From an uncultured Lachnospiraceae bacterium (GTDB taxonomy: Bacteria; Bacillota; Clostridia; Lachnospirales; Lachnospiraceae): a stretch of DNA of 35,860 bases. Of this stretch, positions 25,304-34,605 are shown in pieces; position 1 is the stretch's first letter, and each line of letters starts with the position of its first letter. The notes under the pieces are model-generated. The model was not told where the DNA came from, searched no databases, and was given only the letters and a program-made list of their open reading frames with translations. The stretch is from the NCBI GenBank assembly GCA_934434905.1, contig CAKSAI010000002.1, forward strand, positions 1 through 35,860. Direction: 5' to 3'. The position numbers and the translations under genes are program-made.

Positions 25304-27136
25304 TTACTCTGCATGGTAGGCGTAATTGAATCTGCCGTAAGGCATCGTATCGCCCAGGGTGTAGTAATCCGTAACCACCGAATACGCTGTTCTGCTGTCC
25401 GCCCACTTGAAGTTCAGGCTTATCCCGGTACCGGAGAGTCCAAGCACCGACTTGGGTACAGAGACCATCATCTGGTTGCCGTACACACGGAATTTTGCCT
25501 CGCCTGCTGTCTCAAAAGAGGTGCCATTGTACCTCGCAACCGTTGATGTGCCGTCGGAAGAGGCACTGTAATTCACGATATACTCATAACCATTCCAGGA
25601 ATTGTCAAGTACGCCGTCCGTATCCAGGAACAGGTTCATCCAGCTTCCGGTGCTGTAATCATCGGTAATATCCTTCGCTGTCTGGACATAGAAGTATACA
25701 TTGTCACTGTCCTGGGTTACCTTTGCATAGATCATCTCATTGCGTCCGGTGGTATTTACATACCGCTGATCGCCATATCCCAGTGCATCTCTGCGGATAC
25801 CGCCCTCCGGCATGTCTGCGTAGGTAGCGGGGATCGCGCTCCACTGACTGAAATCACCGCTGATATCGATGGTCTTCTTCTCGGTCTGTGTCACTTTGGA
25901 ACCCGTATTCTTGAACTTACGGATATTCTCCACCATCTGCATGTAGTAGTTGTCGCCGAATCCGCCCTCCATGGGCTCGATATCACGGCTATACTCCGGT
26001 GTCATAAGGTCGAATACGATCAGTTTTCCCTTGTCCCGGTATACACCTGCGCGCCATTCATTCCACTGAAGGATCAGCGCTGTCTCCGCATCCGAATTGA
26101 TGGCGGTATCCCATTCCTCCTGGAAATTGTAACCGTACAGAACGGAATCGTCCGTTATGTTATCATCCCCGTCATGATAGCTTCTGCCGCGGCTGCCGCC
26201 TGTCTTTGCGGTAAGTCCATAGAGGACATTATCACTCATGTAAGAGGATGAGTTCTGCGCTACAGACACCGGGATCACACCGTGCTCCCCGTTAAAGTCA
26301 TAGCGTACACGTGCAACATCATTGAAGTCGATCCAGGGATATGCGCCGTCAACATCTGCAATTCCTGGCCACTGGCTGGCACGGAAGGTAAAGAAGTTCT
26401 TGCAGGAGGTAGGAAGCGCGGTACCGATGATAAGCGGCTTTCCATCCACCATATACCAGGTATCGGGATATTTGTTCTGCTCATAAATGTCGGAATAGAT
26501 TGTTAAGATCGTTGCGACGGAATCGGTATTGGTATAGAACGCAACCTGCGGTGCGTCCCAGCCTGCCGCCCGGTATTCGTGCAGCAGCTTCATCACCTTC
26601 AGCGCTTCTGTGGTAAACGCCATACCGTTGGTGGTATCAAACACCAGATAATCCACATCTGCATAGGTCAGCATCTCGATATGCTTCCGTAAAATGTAGT
26701 CATCGCTGGTGTGATAGTACCCGAACATGGGCTTTGCCCACCAATAGTGGAGGCCGTAGGTAAGCGAGTCCCCTGCATTTAAGACATCCTCGAAGATCTG
26801 CGGCACGGTGGTGCCGTCTGCTCCAAGTGTGTAGAAAACAGCTACCTGCCTTCCGTTGTCGCCGCTGCCTGTAGTAGACAGCGTTCTTCCCACGCCGTCA
26901 GTGGCAACCGTTGCATTCTTTGATATGATGCTGTCCCCACTGATGCTGACGTAGTCCTTGTCCGATTCCTGGAGGATATTTCCTCCCACCGCACTCTGAT
27001 AACGTGTGGTTTCCACCGTCACAGAATCAGACGTTACCGGGGTCTTTGTTCTGTCCGCCATTACTGCTGCCATACTCCCCACCAGACAGCCGGCCAGGAC
27101 GATTGCCGTAGTTCCGATAAAAAACTTCCTTTTCAT
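25304..27136 (-). CDS. Secreted GH99/GH71-like glycosidase with CBM9-like domain (possible lipoprotein)
   Basis: This 610-residue protein has an N-terminal signal with a possible lipobox LAGC (C17). The barrel (about 95-400) shares long blocks with the cytosolic paralogue at 18015-19631: RKHIEMLTYAD, LVFDTTN, VAFYTNTDS, YPDTW, DGKPLIIG, GRSYHDGDD, QWNEWRAG (E360 candidate catalytic residue) and EYSRDIEPMEGGFGD. The C-terminal part (about 425-605) is a CBM9-like sandwich containing YVQTAKD and LNFKWADS. It lies 32 bases downstream of a permease gene. I expect it to act at the cell surface on the polymer. The start at 27136 follows AAGGAGAG. Family placement is tentative and the substrate unknown. 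Confidence 0.74.
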   Translation of the reverse strand: MKRKFFIGTTAIVLAGCLVGSMAAVMADRTKTPVTSDSVTVETTRYQSAVGGNILQESDKDYVSISGDSIISKNATVATDGVGRTLSTTGSGDNGRQVAVFYTLGADGTTVPQIFEDVLNAGDSLTYGLHYWWAKPMFGYYHTSDDYILRKHIEMLTYADVDYLVFDTTNGMAFTTEALKVMKLLHEYRAAGWDAPQVAFYTNTDSVATILTIYSDIYEQNKYPDTWYMVDGKPLIIGTALPTSCKNFFTFRASQWPGIADVDGAYPWIDFNDVARVRYDFNGEHGVIPVSVAQNSSSYMSDNVLYGLTAKTGGSRGRSYHDGDDNITDDSVLYGYNFQEEWDTAINSDAETALILQWNEWRAGVYRDKGKLIVFDLMTPEYSRDIEPMEGGFGDNYYMQMVENIRKFKNTGSKVTQTEKKTIDISGDFSQWSAIPATYADMPEGGIRRDALGYGDQRYVNTTGRNEMIYAKVTQDSDNVYFYVQTAKDITDDYSTGSWMNLFLDTDGVLDNSWNGYEYIVNYSASSDGTSTVARYNGTSFETAGEAKFRVYGNQMMVSVPKSVLGLSGTGISLNFKWADSRTAYSVVTDYYTLGDTMPYGRFNYAYHAE

Positions 27137-27168
27137 AAAATCTCTCCTTTCTTTTATTGAAAAATTCA

Positions 27169-28059
27169 TTAACCGACAATTCCGGCATTATCTATGGATT
27201 CAACAAACGCACGCTGTGCGAAAATATAAAGTATTGCAAGGGGCAATATTACCCAGAGCGCGCCGATATTCTGCAGGTTGCCCGCTACCGCCATGGGCGC
27301 TCCCACCCCCACCTTGTTTATTGCATTTGAAAGAATGTTGGTATCCTGGAAGAACAGCCCGTTATAGAGGGTATCCGTCCATTGCCAGGAGAAGGAAAGC
27401 AAAAACACGGTGGTAAGTATCGTGGTTGCCGACGGCAGCATGATCTTAAAGAAGGTTTTGTAAACGCCACAGCCGTCGATAGCCGCCGCCTCGTTTAACT
27501 CCTTTGGCATATTGATGAAAAACTGCCGCGTCAAAAATATGTAAAGCCCGTTTTTGAAGCCTGTTCCGGTTGCCGCCATAATGAAAGTGGGCCAGGGCGT
27601 ATCAATAAGATTGATAAAGCCGAGAAACATCTTAAAGCGTACAAACAAAGGAACCAGTATAATCTGCGGCGGTATGATAAGCATCAATATAACCATGGCA
27701 AACAGCAGCTTGTTTCCCTTAAACTTGAACCGTGCGAAGCCGTAACCCACAACAGCCGCCACAGCCGTCTGCAGGAATGCCACCACCAGGGAAATGAGCA
27801 GGGTATTTCCAAAGGACTTTAAGTAGTCCATTTCCTTTAAGACCTGAATGTAATACTGCAGGGTCGGGTTCCTCGGAAAATACTCCACCGTCGGATCGAT
27901 CAGGTCATCATAGCTCTTGAATCCGTTTATGATCTTCGTGAGAAACGGATACAGGATGACATAGCAGATCCCCACGATTATGACGGCACGTACTATGTAC
28001 CACAATATAAATTTTGCCTTTGTGCGCATCCTTTTCTTATTTTTTACTACAGAAACCAT
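27169..28059 (-). CDS. ABC sugar permease, MalG/inner-membrane type (second pair)
   Basis: This 296-residue protein has six predicted membrane helices and the binding-protein-dependent EAA loop (ELNEAAAIDGCGVYKTFFKIMLP region, about 187-209) that contacts the ATPase. It has the MalG-type ending (FVESIDNAGIVG, compare the VESMGSSGIKD-like ending of the first pair). It imports sugar or oligosaccharide together with the permease encoded just upstream (15-base gap). No ATPase gene is in the window, so a shared MsmK/UgpC-type ATPase is likely supplied elsewhere. Confidence 0.92.
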   Translation of the reverse strand: MVSVVKNKKRMRTKAKFILWYIVRAVIIVGICYVILYPFLTKIINGFKSYDDLIDPTVEYFPRNPTLQYYIQVLKEMDYLKSFGNTLLISLVVAFLQTAVAAVVGYGFARFKFKGNKLLFAMVILMLIIPPQIILVPLFVRFKMFLGFINLIDTPWPTFIMAATGTGFKNGLYIFLTRQFFINMPKELNEAAAIDGCGVYKTFFKIMLPSATTILTTVFLLSFSWQWTDTLYNGLFFQDTNILSNAINKVGVGAPMAVAGNLQNIGALWVILPLAILYIFAQRAFVESIDNAGIVG

Positions 28060-28074
28060 CCTCAGATCTCCTCC

Positions 28075-28998
28075 CTACTTATTGATATAGGTAATCCGCT
28101 TAGCGGTAACCTTGAATACACATATCAGCACTGCCAGAATGATCACGAAGTAGACCCAGGACACTGCGGAGGCATATCCCATCCGATTCAGCGAGAACAT
28201 CTGGTTCTGCACATATTTCAGCATCCCGTAGGACGGGTTCGTAAAGGAATCTACAATGGTATAAACCGTATTCACAAGGATCATCGGCGTGATCATGGGG
28301 AAGGTGATCTTCCAGAACTCTTCCCATTTTGTGGCCCCTTCCATCTTCGAAGCCTCAAATATGGAAGGCGAGATCCCCTGCAATGCCGACAGGAATATCA
28401 ATATCTGTACACCGGAGCGGTTCACTATGGTATAGGTATTGTCAATGGCGTAGATGATGACCGAGGTTATACCCTCCGGCAGGTTCATGGAGAGGAGCAT
28501 TGCTTCCAGATCGAAGAAGGAAGACAGCTTATCTCCGCCGAAGGCTGAGCCAACCGCACTTCCGGCCGTCTCCACCACCGACGACGCCGTGGCGGTATCC
28601 ACTGCTGCGATTATGCCTGTGGAAAGGATCACCGGAAGGAAGAACAGGGTTCTTGCCAGACCGCGCCCTGCAAACTTCTGATTGAGGATACTGGAAATAA
28701 AGAAGCTGTAGGACAAAATGATAATCGTATCCACAAACGTCCCGCGGACAGTGTTCAGCAGCACCTGCCGATATTCCACATCCGAAAGAAAGGCTGTCTG
28801 AAAGTTCTTCCATCCCACAAAGGTTGCCGTGACATCGCCAAAGCCGATCTGCACATCGCAGAAGGCATAGTAGAAGGACTGTATCACGCATGGCAGGAAG
28901 ATGAACACCAGACCGATCAGCAGCGGCAGGATAAACACATAACCATGCATGCCGTTACGTTCGGTAAGTGATAAAGAGAAACGTTTGCGCTTCTTCAT
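28075..28998 (-). CDS. ABC sugar permease, MalF/UgpA type (second pair)
   Basis: This 307-residue membrane protein has six predicted helices and the EAA loop FEASKMEGATKWEEFWKITF near 214-233. An unusual stretch between helices (about residues 120-185) is rich in Ser, Ala and Gly (STGIIAAVDTATASS, GSAVGSAFGGDK) and extends the extracellular part beyond what the first-pair permease shows. It forms the heterodimer partner of the following permease. Its start overlaps the DUF5696 gene by 4 bases. Confidence 0.92.
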   Translation of the reverse strand: MKKRKRFSLSLTERNGMHGYVFILPLLIGLVFIFLPCVIQSFYYAFCDVQIGFGDVTATFVGWKNFQTAFLSDVEYRQVLLNTVRGTFVDTIIILSYSFFISSILNQKFAGRGLARTLFFLPVILSTGIIAAVDTATASSVVETAGSAVGSAFGGDKLSSFFDLEAMLLSMNLPEGITSVIIYAIDNTYTIVNRSGVQILIFLSALQGISPSIFEASKMEGATKWEEFWKITFPMITPMILVNTVYTIVDSFTNPSYGMLKYVQNQMFSLNRMGYASAVSWVYFVIILAVLICVFKVTAKRITYINK

Positions 28999-31568
28999 TG
29001 TATTTCCCCCCTCTCATTGCAAAAACAAAAGGAATTGCTTTCCACCGATATACTGCCATCCGTCTGCACTGCGGCGGTCTTATTGATATACGCCTTATAT
29101 CCATTGGAATAGGTCACTCGTATCAGTCCGTTGGGAAGAATACTGTGATCTTCCATCACTGCTCCTGCAACGGCTGTGTAGAAATCCGCAAGCTGTTCAC
29201 TTACCGCTTCGATCTCCTTCGTCCAATAGTCGGCCGACGCACTGTAATAGCAGGTATATTCTGTATCCGAAAGTACGGACATATCACCGGTAATGATCCG
29301 CCAGCAGGGATTCGCGCCGCTCTCTATCATATCCAGCAGGGCATCCTCATAATTCTCAGCCTCATTCAGGGGCGTTACCGAGTAAGGGACGATTCCGTGG
29401 AGAACCATGCCGGCAAATGGGATCTCACAGTCCGTAAGCTCTGACTTGCTGCTGCCTGCCGGGACATTGGTAAATGCGTCGCCATACTTTAACGCATAAG
29501 CGTTTATGCCGTCTAATTTAAGCTGAAGCCCGGCCTCCTTCAGTTGTTCCAGGGTCTTGCAAAGTAAGACCTTGCTTTCCTCCCGCGGAACCCTGCGGCT
29601 TTCATTAAAATCGGAATACAGAAGTGACGCCGCATCCTTCACCAGGAGATTCCTGCTGCTGTAATCCGTATATGCCTTCAAGAATCCCTGACCGATCTTC
29701 TCGTACGACATGGGCGAGATCAGGAAACTTCTCTGATCCTCCATCAACTGCCCGGTGGACAGATTGTAGACCGAATAAAAGGCATATCGCTTGTTGATGG
29801 ACTTGGCTATGTCCGTGTTGCTCTTTATCCCGTTCCCGCTCTTCGCCACTGTCTGCAAGGAAATCACCGGATAGACAAGGTCTTGTTCCAGCAGCTCATC
29901 CCGCTTAGCCTCGGAGCCTAAGGATGCCACGGACTTTAATTTCATGGGGGCGCTTCCATCCACGCCGCCGTTAAACATACCTTCATAATTAACCCGGAGC
30001 TGTTCTGCGCCAACAGCCGATATCCATTTCTGCACCGATGCATAATCGGAGGCTGCCAATACCGCATCGGTGGTAACGCCCAGCACCGTCTTCTCACCGC
30101 TTAGCGCCCCGACAACATTCACATCGCTATACCAGTCCGATCCGCCCTCCTCTGGGATAAGCGCACCGGCCGCTGTAAGATAAGAGCGATAATAATCCGC
30201 CATTCCGCTGTAGGAAGCGCGATCGTCATACAGCAGGTGATAGCGCACCACATATGGCCGATCGGTGACACGCTGGGAATAGGCATAATTCTTGTTGTCA
30301 GAGCCCTGACCCGACGAGACCGTGCCGCGGATACGGTAGTAAAACCAGGGCATGATCATATTACGCACATAGATCTGGTTGGCACGATGAACATCGATGC
30401 CGCCCATGGCATCCCCGCTCTCCATAATCGCAAATACAGACGCATCGCCTGACTTTATTCCAAAGACCGGAAAGGAGGCTGCCGCTGACAGTTCTGAGAC
30501 GGACTCCTTCTCCTCCGCTTCATCGTCACCGTAGAAGACAACTCTTAATTCGTCGCTGCCGGATGCTGTGCTGTCATTGTAGATAAGGGAACCTGATCCG
30601 TCCGGAAGGAGCATATACCCCTCGTCCGCCGCCGTGTTGGCGCCAAAGCCCGGCAGAACCGACACACGGTTCAGATAGAAGTCCTCCGGCTCATTGATCC
30701 CTGAAATATCTACCGTGACAAGAAGATCCGCGTTGTCCAGGGTATAATTGACGGTGATCACAAAATTCGGTATGGTAGAGGTCAGCTCCCCATCGGCTCC
30801 CATCTTCTCCTCTTCCTCGTCCACATCAGCCCGTGTATAACCCAACTGCTTGCATACCGCCTCGATGTTGTCCGTCTGAATATAGGTTGCCGAAGGATTT
30901 AACTCGTAACGTGTTCCATCCTCACTCTTATTATAAGTAGCTTTCATTCTTCCCCAGCTGGAGGAAGAGAGCTTCTTCTCCTCTATGGCTGCCTTGGCCG
31001 CCTTCTCTATCTCCTCATAGGTTTCCGCTGAGATAATCTGGAAGATGACTCTGCTCTTCATATCCGTACCGAAGGAATACCGCACCGACAGAACATCATC
31101 CAAAACCTCTGCGGCAACCTGATCCTTCTGCTCACCGTCATAGCACTCAGGATAAGAGGTGACGGTGACCTCCGCATTATCATTGCGGTAATAGTCAACA
31201 ACGAGCTGCGAATAGGCATATTTTTTCTGATCCTCCGAATAATTCTCCGCATTCTCGTCGTAGATTGCTTCGTTGGAGTACCATACCTTCGCGGTTCTTG
31301 TATCGATAAGAGCAATATCGTAAGAAGATCCCATATACAGCTCAACATATTCATTGGAAAGCATTTTTGTCATTTCCGAACGTATTTTATCCGCCTCGGC
31401 CGGATCCTGATGTGGCAGCACTGTCTCGTCTATATATCCATCGGATACCCCCGTATATTCCGGGATGTTCAGATTCTGACTGCCGGAGGAACACGCCGCA
31501 AGGGATACCATAAGGAGCATTGCCAGAACAGGAACCGTATGCTGTTTTATTTTTTTACAGGCAAACAT
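28995..31568 (-). CDS. DUF5696-family lipoprotein
   Basis: This 857-residue protein has a lipoprotein signal with lipobox LAAC (C26). I recognise the rest as DUF5696-type: an N-terminal beta-rich half (ALIDTRTAKVWYSNEA, YMLLPDGSGSLIYNDS) and a C-terminal half that looks alpha/beta (about 460-800). In other Firmicutes these genes travel with Yip1-family and NHL-repeat genes and sugar ABC transporters, as here. The function is unknown. A glycan-binding or glycan-processing role on the outer face is an inference from the neighbours and from large-protein architecture. GGAGG precedes the start. It overlaps the next permease by 4 bases. Confidence 0.82.
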   Translation of the reverse strand: MFACKKIKQHTVPVLAMLLMVSLAACSSGSQNLNIPEYTGVSDGYIDETVLPHQDPAEADKIRSEMTKMLSNEYVELYMGSSYDIALIDTRTAKVWYSNEAIYDENAENYSEDQKKYAYSQLVVDYYRNDNAEVTVTSYPECYDGEQKDQVAAEVLDDVLSVRYSFGTDMKSRVIFQIISAETYEEIEKAAKAAIEEKKLSSSSWGRMKATYNKSEDGTRYELNPSATYIQTDNIEAVCKQLGYTRADVDEEEEKMGADGELTSTIPNFVITVNYTLDNADLLVTVDISGINEPEDFYLNRVSVLPGFGANTAADEGYMLLPDGSGSLIYNDSTASGSDELRVVFYGDDEAEEKESVSELSAAASFPVFGIKSGDASVFAIMESGDAMGGIDVHRANQIYVRNMIMPWFYYRIRGTVSSGQGSDNKNYAYSQRVTDRPYVVRYHLLYDDRASYSGMADYYRSYLTAAGALIPEEGGSDWYSDVNVVGALSGEKTVLGVTTDAVLAASDYASVQKWISAVGAEQLRVNYEGMFNGGVDGSAPMKLKSVASLGSEAKRDELLEQDLVYPVISLQTVAKSGNGIKSNTDIAKSINKRYAFYSVYNLSTGQLMEDQRSFLISPMSYEKIGQGFLKAYTDYSSRNLLVKDAASLLYSDFNESRRVPREESKVLLCKTLEQLKEAGLQLKLDGINAYALKYGDAFTNVPAGSSKSELTDCEIPFAGMVLHGIVPYSVTPLNEAENYEDALLDMIESGANPCWRIITGDMSVLSDTEYTCYYSASADYWTKEIEAVSEQLADFYTAVAGAVMEDHSILPNGLIRVTYSNGYKAYINKTAAVQTDGSISVESNSFCFCNERGEIQ

Positions 31569-31589
31569 CTCGTCAACCTCCTATGTATG

Positions 31590-32219
31590 CTATAAATATC
31601 TGGCTGAAAACTCGGTACACACCGTCGTCACAAATCCTATCATCTGCTGGATGAGATTAAAGAACAAAAGCGCAATATACGCGATCACGCACATTCCGAA
31701 GATAATGCATATCACCATGAGAAGTCCCTTCCCCAGAGAATAATTGTGCGTCATCAGAATGCTCACCAGTATCAGAAATGCTGTCCAGATAATGGCAAAC
31801 GTACTTATCGTCGTATAGAACGCCCTCTCATTGTTCACAAAGAAATTACTCAGCGGGATCAGCAATATCTGGCTGATGATAAGCGGGAGTAGTGCATATC
31901 CCGTTGCCCGGTAGATATCCTTAAAGGTTCCCTCTCCGTCGAAGAGACAGGTAAATCCCCAGTTGGCAATGCAGTAACAGAAAAACAATGCGAGAACCGT
32001 AAATATCTGCTTTAACGCCTGGAACTCACCGCGGTCGTAGGAATTGAACAAATATCCGGTCATATACCCAGACATTACGGAAAGCAGGGTATAGAGCACC
32101 AGCAAACACGTTGCCGCCCTTACGCTTCCCTTGCCCTCGTGCTTGATATCCCAAAATCCCTTGAAGGGGCGCACGGCAATATAAAAACCATATTTCATTT
32201 CAGACCAGAATTCTTTCAT
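31590..32219 (-). CDS. Yip1-family membrane protein
   Basis: This 209-residue protein has five predicted membrane helices and the Yip1-like pattern RPFKGFWDIKHEGKGS before helix 1 and YRATGYALLPLIISQ in the middle. In eukaryotes Yip1 proteins act in membrane traffic; bacterial members have no known role. It sits between NHL and DUF5696 genes with gaps of 42 and 21 bases and probably forms a membrane complex with one or both (inference). The start at 32219 follows GGAGG. Confidence 0.85.
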   Translation of the reverse strand: MKEFWSEMKYGFYIAVRPFKGFWDIKHEGKGSVRAATCLLVLYTLLSVMSGYMTGYLFNSYDRGEFQALKQIFTVLALFFCYCIANWGFTCLFDGEGTFKDIYRATGYALLPLIISQILLIPLSNFFVNNERAFYTTISTFAIIWTAFLILVSILMTHNYSLGKGLLMVICIIFGMCVIAYIALLFFNLIQQMIGFVTTVCTEFSARYL

Positions 32220-32261
32220 ACCAGGTTTCCTCCGCTCATTCTGTTTTTAAGGCTCAAAGGA

Positions 32262-33731
32262 TCATTCATCCTTCACATAGCGATAGATCTTCCTTGCCAG
32301 CCGCCATACAACGGAGCATGCCGCTATGCATAAGATCGAGATAAAGATCACCGGAAAGACCGTTTTCATATTCTCTTTTCGCAAGAGCTGTTTCGCCTTG
32401 GAATAGTTTTCTTTATCATTCGTCAGCTTAAAGCAGTCCATCGCCTGTTCATATTGGCCCTCGTTCATATACGATTGTCCAAGTCCCACAAAGGCATATT
32501 CAAAGTTGCGGTTGCAGGCTGCCACATCACTCCAGAGCGCATATGCTTCGTCAAAATTGCCGTTGTACTGTGCAGAAACTGCGTCAAACACAAGACTGCC
32601 ATAGGTTGTAGGCTCATACACGAACAGCTTTGCTGCCTGCGCATCGAGAACCACCAGCCTGTCCCCCGCATAAGTAAGGGAAGAAACCCGCGCAAAGCCC
32701 TTGTCCGTTCCGTTTCCGCCGAAGGCACACAGCAGATTTCCGTTGTTGTCATATACGAAGATGTGACCGTGGGCGGAATCCAGCATGGCATACATACCGT
32801 CGGTGGTGTACGCGACATCCACGATCTTGGAAAACTCTTCCTCGTATTCAAGATCCCCCACCGGCGCACAGAAACCGTTTCTTTTTAAGACATCGCTTCC
32901 CATGGTGTTCAGCTTCTTAATGGGCGTCACCGATCCGCTGGTGTCATGGGATTTGATGACTGCCTCCATCTTCTCCGCGTCAAGTGTGCCGATGGTGCCG
33001 TATACAAAGCCTTCCTCGTCGATGGCAATGTTGTTGTATTCGGTGGGTACATACTGCTCCATCTTGGCTAGCTGCTCCTGGGTGGAGAACTTACGCCATA
33101 TCATCTGTACGATGTTGTACTGAACCTTCGGTGCTCCCATATATCCCACAAAACTGCCGTTTGCATCAAGCTGCAAAATACCAAGATTATAATTTCGTGC
33201 CACCACGTAGATCCGGCCCGATGAATCCACCGAAAGCTTTATAGGGTTAAAAGCCGAATCTGCGTTTACACCGGTAAGGTTTGCGGGCTTCTCAATGCAG
33301 AGCTGGACGTTGCCCTGGCTGTCACACTTTAAAATCCGGTTATTTCCGGTATCGGCAATGTACAGCGTCTCATTTTCATCCACGTAGATCCCTTCGGGCA
33401 CGCGAAGCTCTGTCCCGGTTCCATCCGGCAACGTGAAGGAGGACAGCGCACCCGCCAGTTCATAATCGCCGTCATAGATCAGGATCCGGTTGTTGTTGGT
33501 ATCTGCGATATAGAATCTGCCGGAATCGCTGTAAAAAATATCCTGCGGGGAAACCGCCGTGACATCATCTGCCGCAAGAAGGATTTCCCTGGATACGGTA
33601 TAAGCACCGGGTGCCTCGACAGCCTCATTTTTCCGGTTGTACAGATAAGATTCTGCCGAAACATCCAGGTCGGCGAAGGCCGCAGCCACAAGTGCCAAAA
33701 GCAGAGCCGCAATGTATTTCCCAGACTTCAT
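32262..33731 (-). CDS. NHL-repeat (beta-propeller) protein with TPR-like segment and C-terminal membrane anchor
   Basis: This 489-residue protein has a signal peptide (about 1-27). Six or so NHL/propeller blades follow, clearest at YIADTNNNRILIYD (74-87) and YIADTGNNRILKCD (124-137). A TPR-like helical pair (about 392-448, EAYALWSDV and GQYEQAMDCFKL) precedes a membrane helix (about 455-476) with a basic cytosolic tail. So it is an extracytoplasmic propeller tethered to the membrane. Propellers of this class bind protein or glycan partners; the ligand is unknown. It lies 25 bases after a permease gene and just before the Yip1 gene. Confidence 0.86.
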   Translation of the reverse strand: MKSGKYIAALLLALVAAAFADLDVSAESYLYNRKNEAVEAPGAYTVSREILLAADDVTAVSPQDIFYSDSGRFYIADTNNNRILIYDGDYELAGALSSFTLPDGTGTELRVPEGIYVDENETLYIADTGNNRILKCDSQGNVQLCIEKPANLTGVNADSAFNPIKLSVDSSGRIYVVARNYNLGILQLDANGSFVGYMGAPKVQYNIVQMIWRKFSTQEQLAKMEQYVPTEYNNIAIDEEGFVYGTIGTLDAEKMEAVIKSHDTSGSVTPIKKLNTMGSDVLKRNGFCAPVGDLEYEEEFSKIVDVAYTTDGMYAMLDSAHGHIFVYDNNGNLLCAFGGNGTDKGFARVSSLTYAGDRLVVLDAQAAKLFVYEPTTYGSLVFDAVSAQYNGNFDEAYALWSDVAACNRNFEYAFVGLGQSYMNEGQYEQAMDCFKLTNDKENYSKAKQLLRKENMKTVFPVIFISILCIAACSVVWRLARKIYRYVKDE

Positions 33732-33756
33732 AGCGCTCCTTCCTTTCCGATAATCA

Positions 33757-34605
33757 TTAGTCTTTTATACCCGAAGACCCCATTGTTTCCACAATATTGG
33801 ACTGTGAGATGATGAAGAACAACAGCGGTACCAGAAGCATCACTACCGATACTGCCGCTCCCACGCCCTGTCTTGCGATACCTGCGGATACGATCTGTGA
33901 CATGGCATAGTTCAAGGTTTTCTTATTCTCGGTATAGATATAAGGTGTATTTCCCACTGTCCAAAGTGTCTGTACGGAGAAGATTGCAAGGGTCAGCCAC
34001 GCCGGCTTTACCATGGGGAAAACGATCTTGAAGCATTTTATAAATTCGCTGGCCCCATCAAGCTCGGCGCTCTCCAGCAATGCGGGATGAACCATCTGCT
34101 CGATAAACTGCTTCATCAGAAACAGTCCCAGAGGCAGGGCAAATGCCGGAAGAATCAGTGCAAGATGGTTATCCACCAGATGTAGCCTGGACATTACGAT
34201 AAAGGTCGGAATCGCCGTAACCGAAGCCGAGAACATCAGCGAGGTCTGGATGAGCTTGAATATGAACCTCGAACCGGGAAAACGGTAGCACGCCAGCGGG
34301 TATGCGCACATCGTGGCAATCATGATATGACCGATACTGCCTACCACCGTTATGAACAGGGTATTGAAAAAGTATCTTGAAAAAGGTACCCATGAGGTGT
34401 TCATCAGCTCAAACAAACCGCTGTAGTTCTTCGTAGTCGGGTTCCGCACAAAGAAGCGCGGCGGGAAAATCCACAATTCGTTATTCGGTTTTAAGGATGT
34501 AACCACTGCATATACGATGGGCAGCAGCATAATAACCGCCAGAAGCATAAGGCAGATAATTAAAGTGATATCGCCGCCCACCGATCTGGATAACCTCTTT
34601 TTCAT
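33757..34605 (-). CDS. ABC sugar permease, MalG type (first pair)
   Basis: This 282-residue protein has six predicted membrane helices and an EAA loop ESAELDGASEFIKCFKIVFP near 180-200. It is related to, but distinct from, the second-pair permease at 27169. Its start codon shares one base with the stop of the upstream permease, so translation is coupled. With that partner and the solute-binding protein it would import an oligosaccharide. Confidence 0.93.
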   Translation of the reverse strand: MKKRLSRSVGGDITLIICLMLLAVIMLLPIVYAVVTSLKPNNELWIFPPRFFVRNPTTKNYSGLFELMNTSWVPFSRYFFNTLFITVVGSIGHIMIATMCAYPLACYRFPGSRFIFKLIQTSLMFSASVTAIPTFIVMSRLHLVDNHLALILPAFALPLGLFLMKQFIEQMVHPALLESAELDGASEFIKCFKIVFPMVKPAWLTLAIFSVQTLWTVGNTPYIYTENKKTLNYAMSQIVSAGIARQGVGAAVSVVMLLVPLLFFIISQSNIVETMGSSGIKD

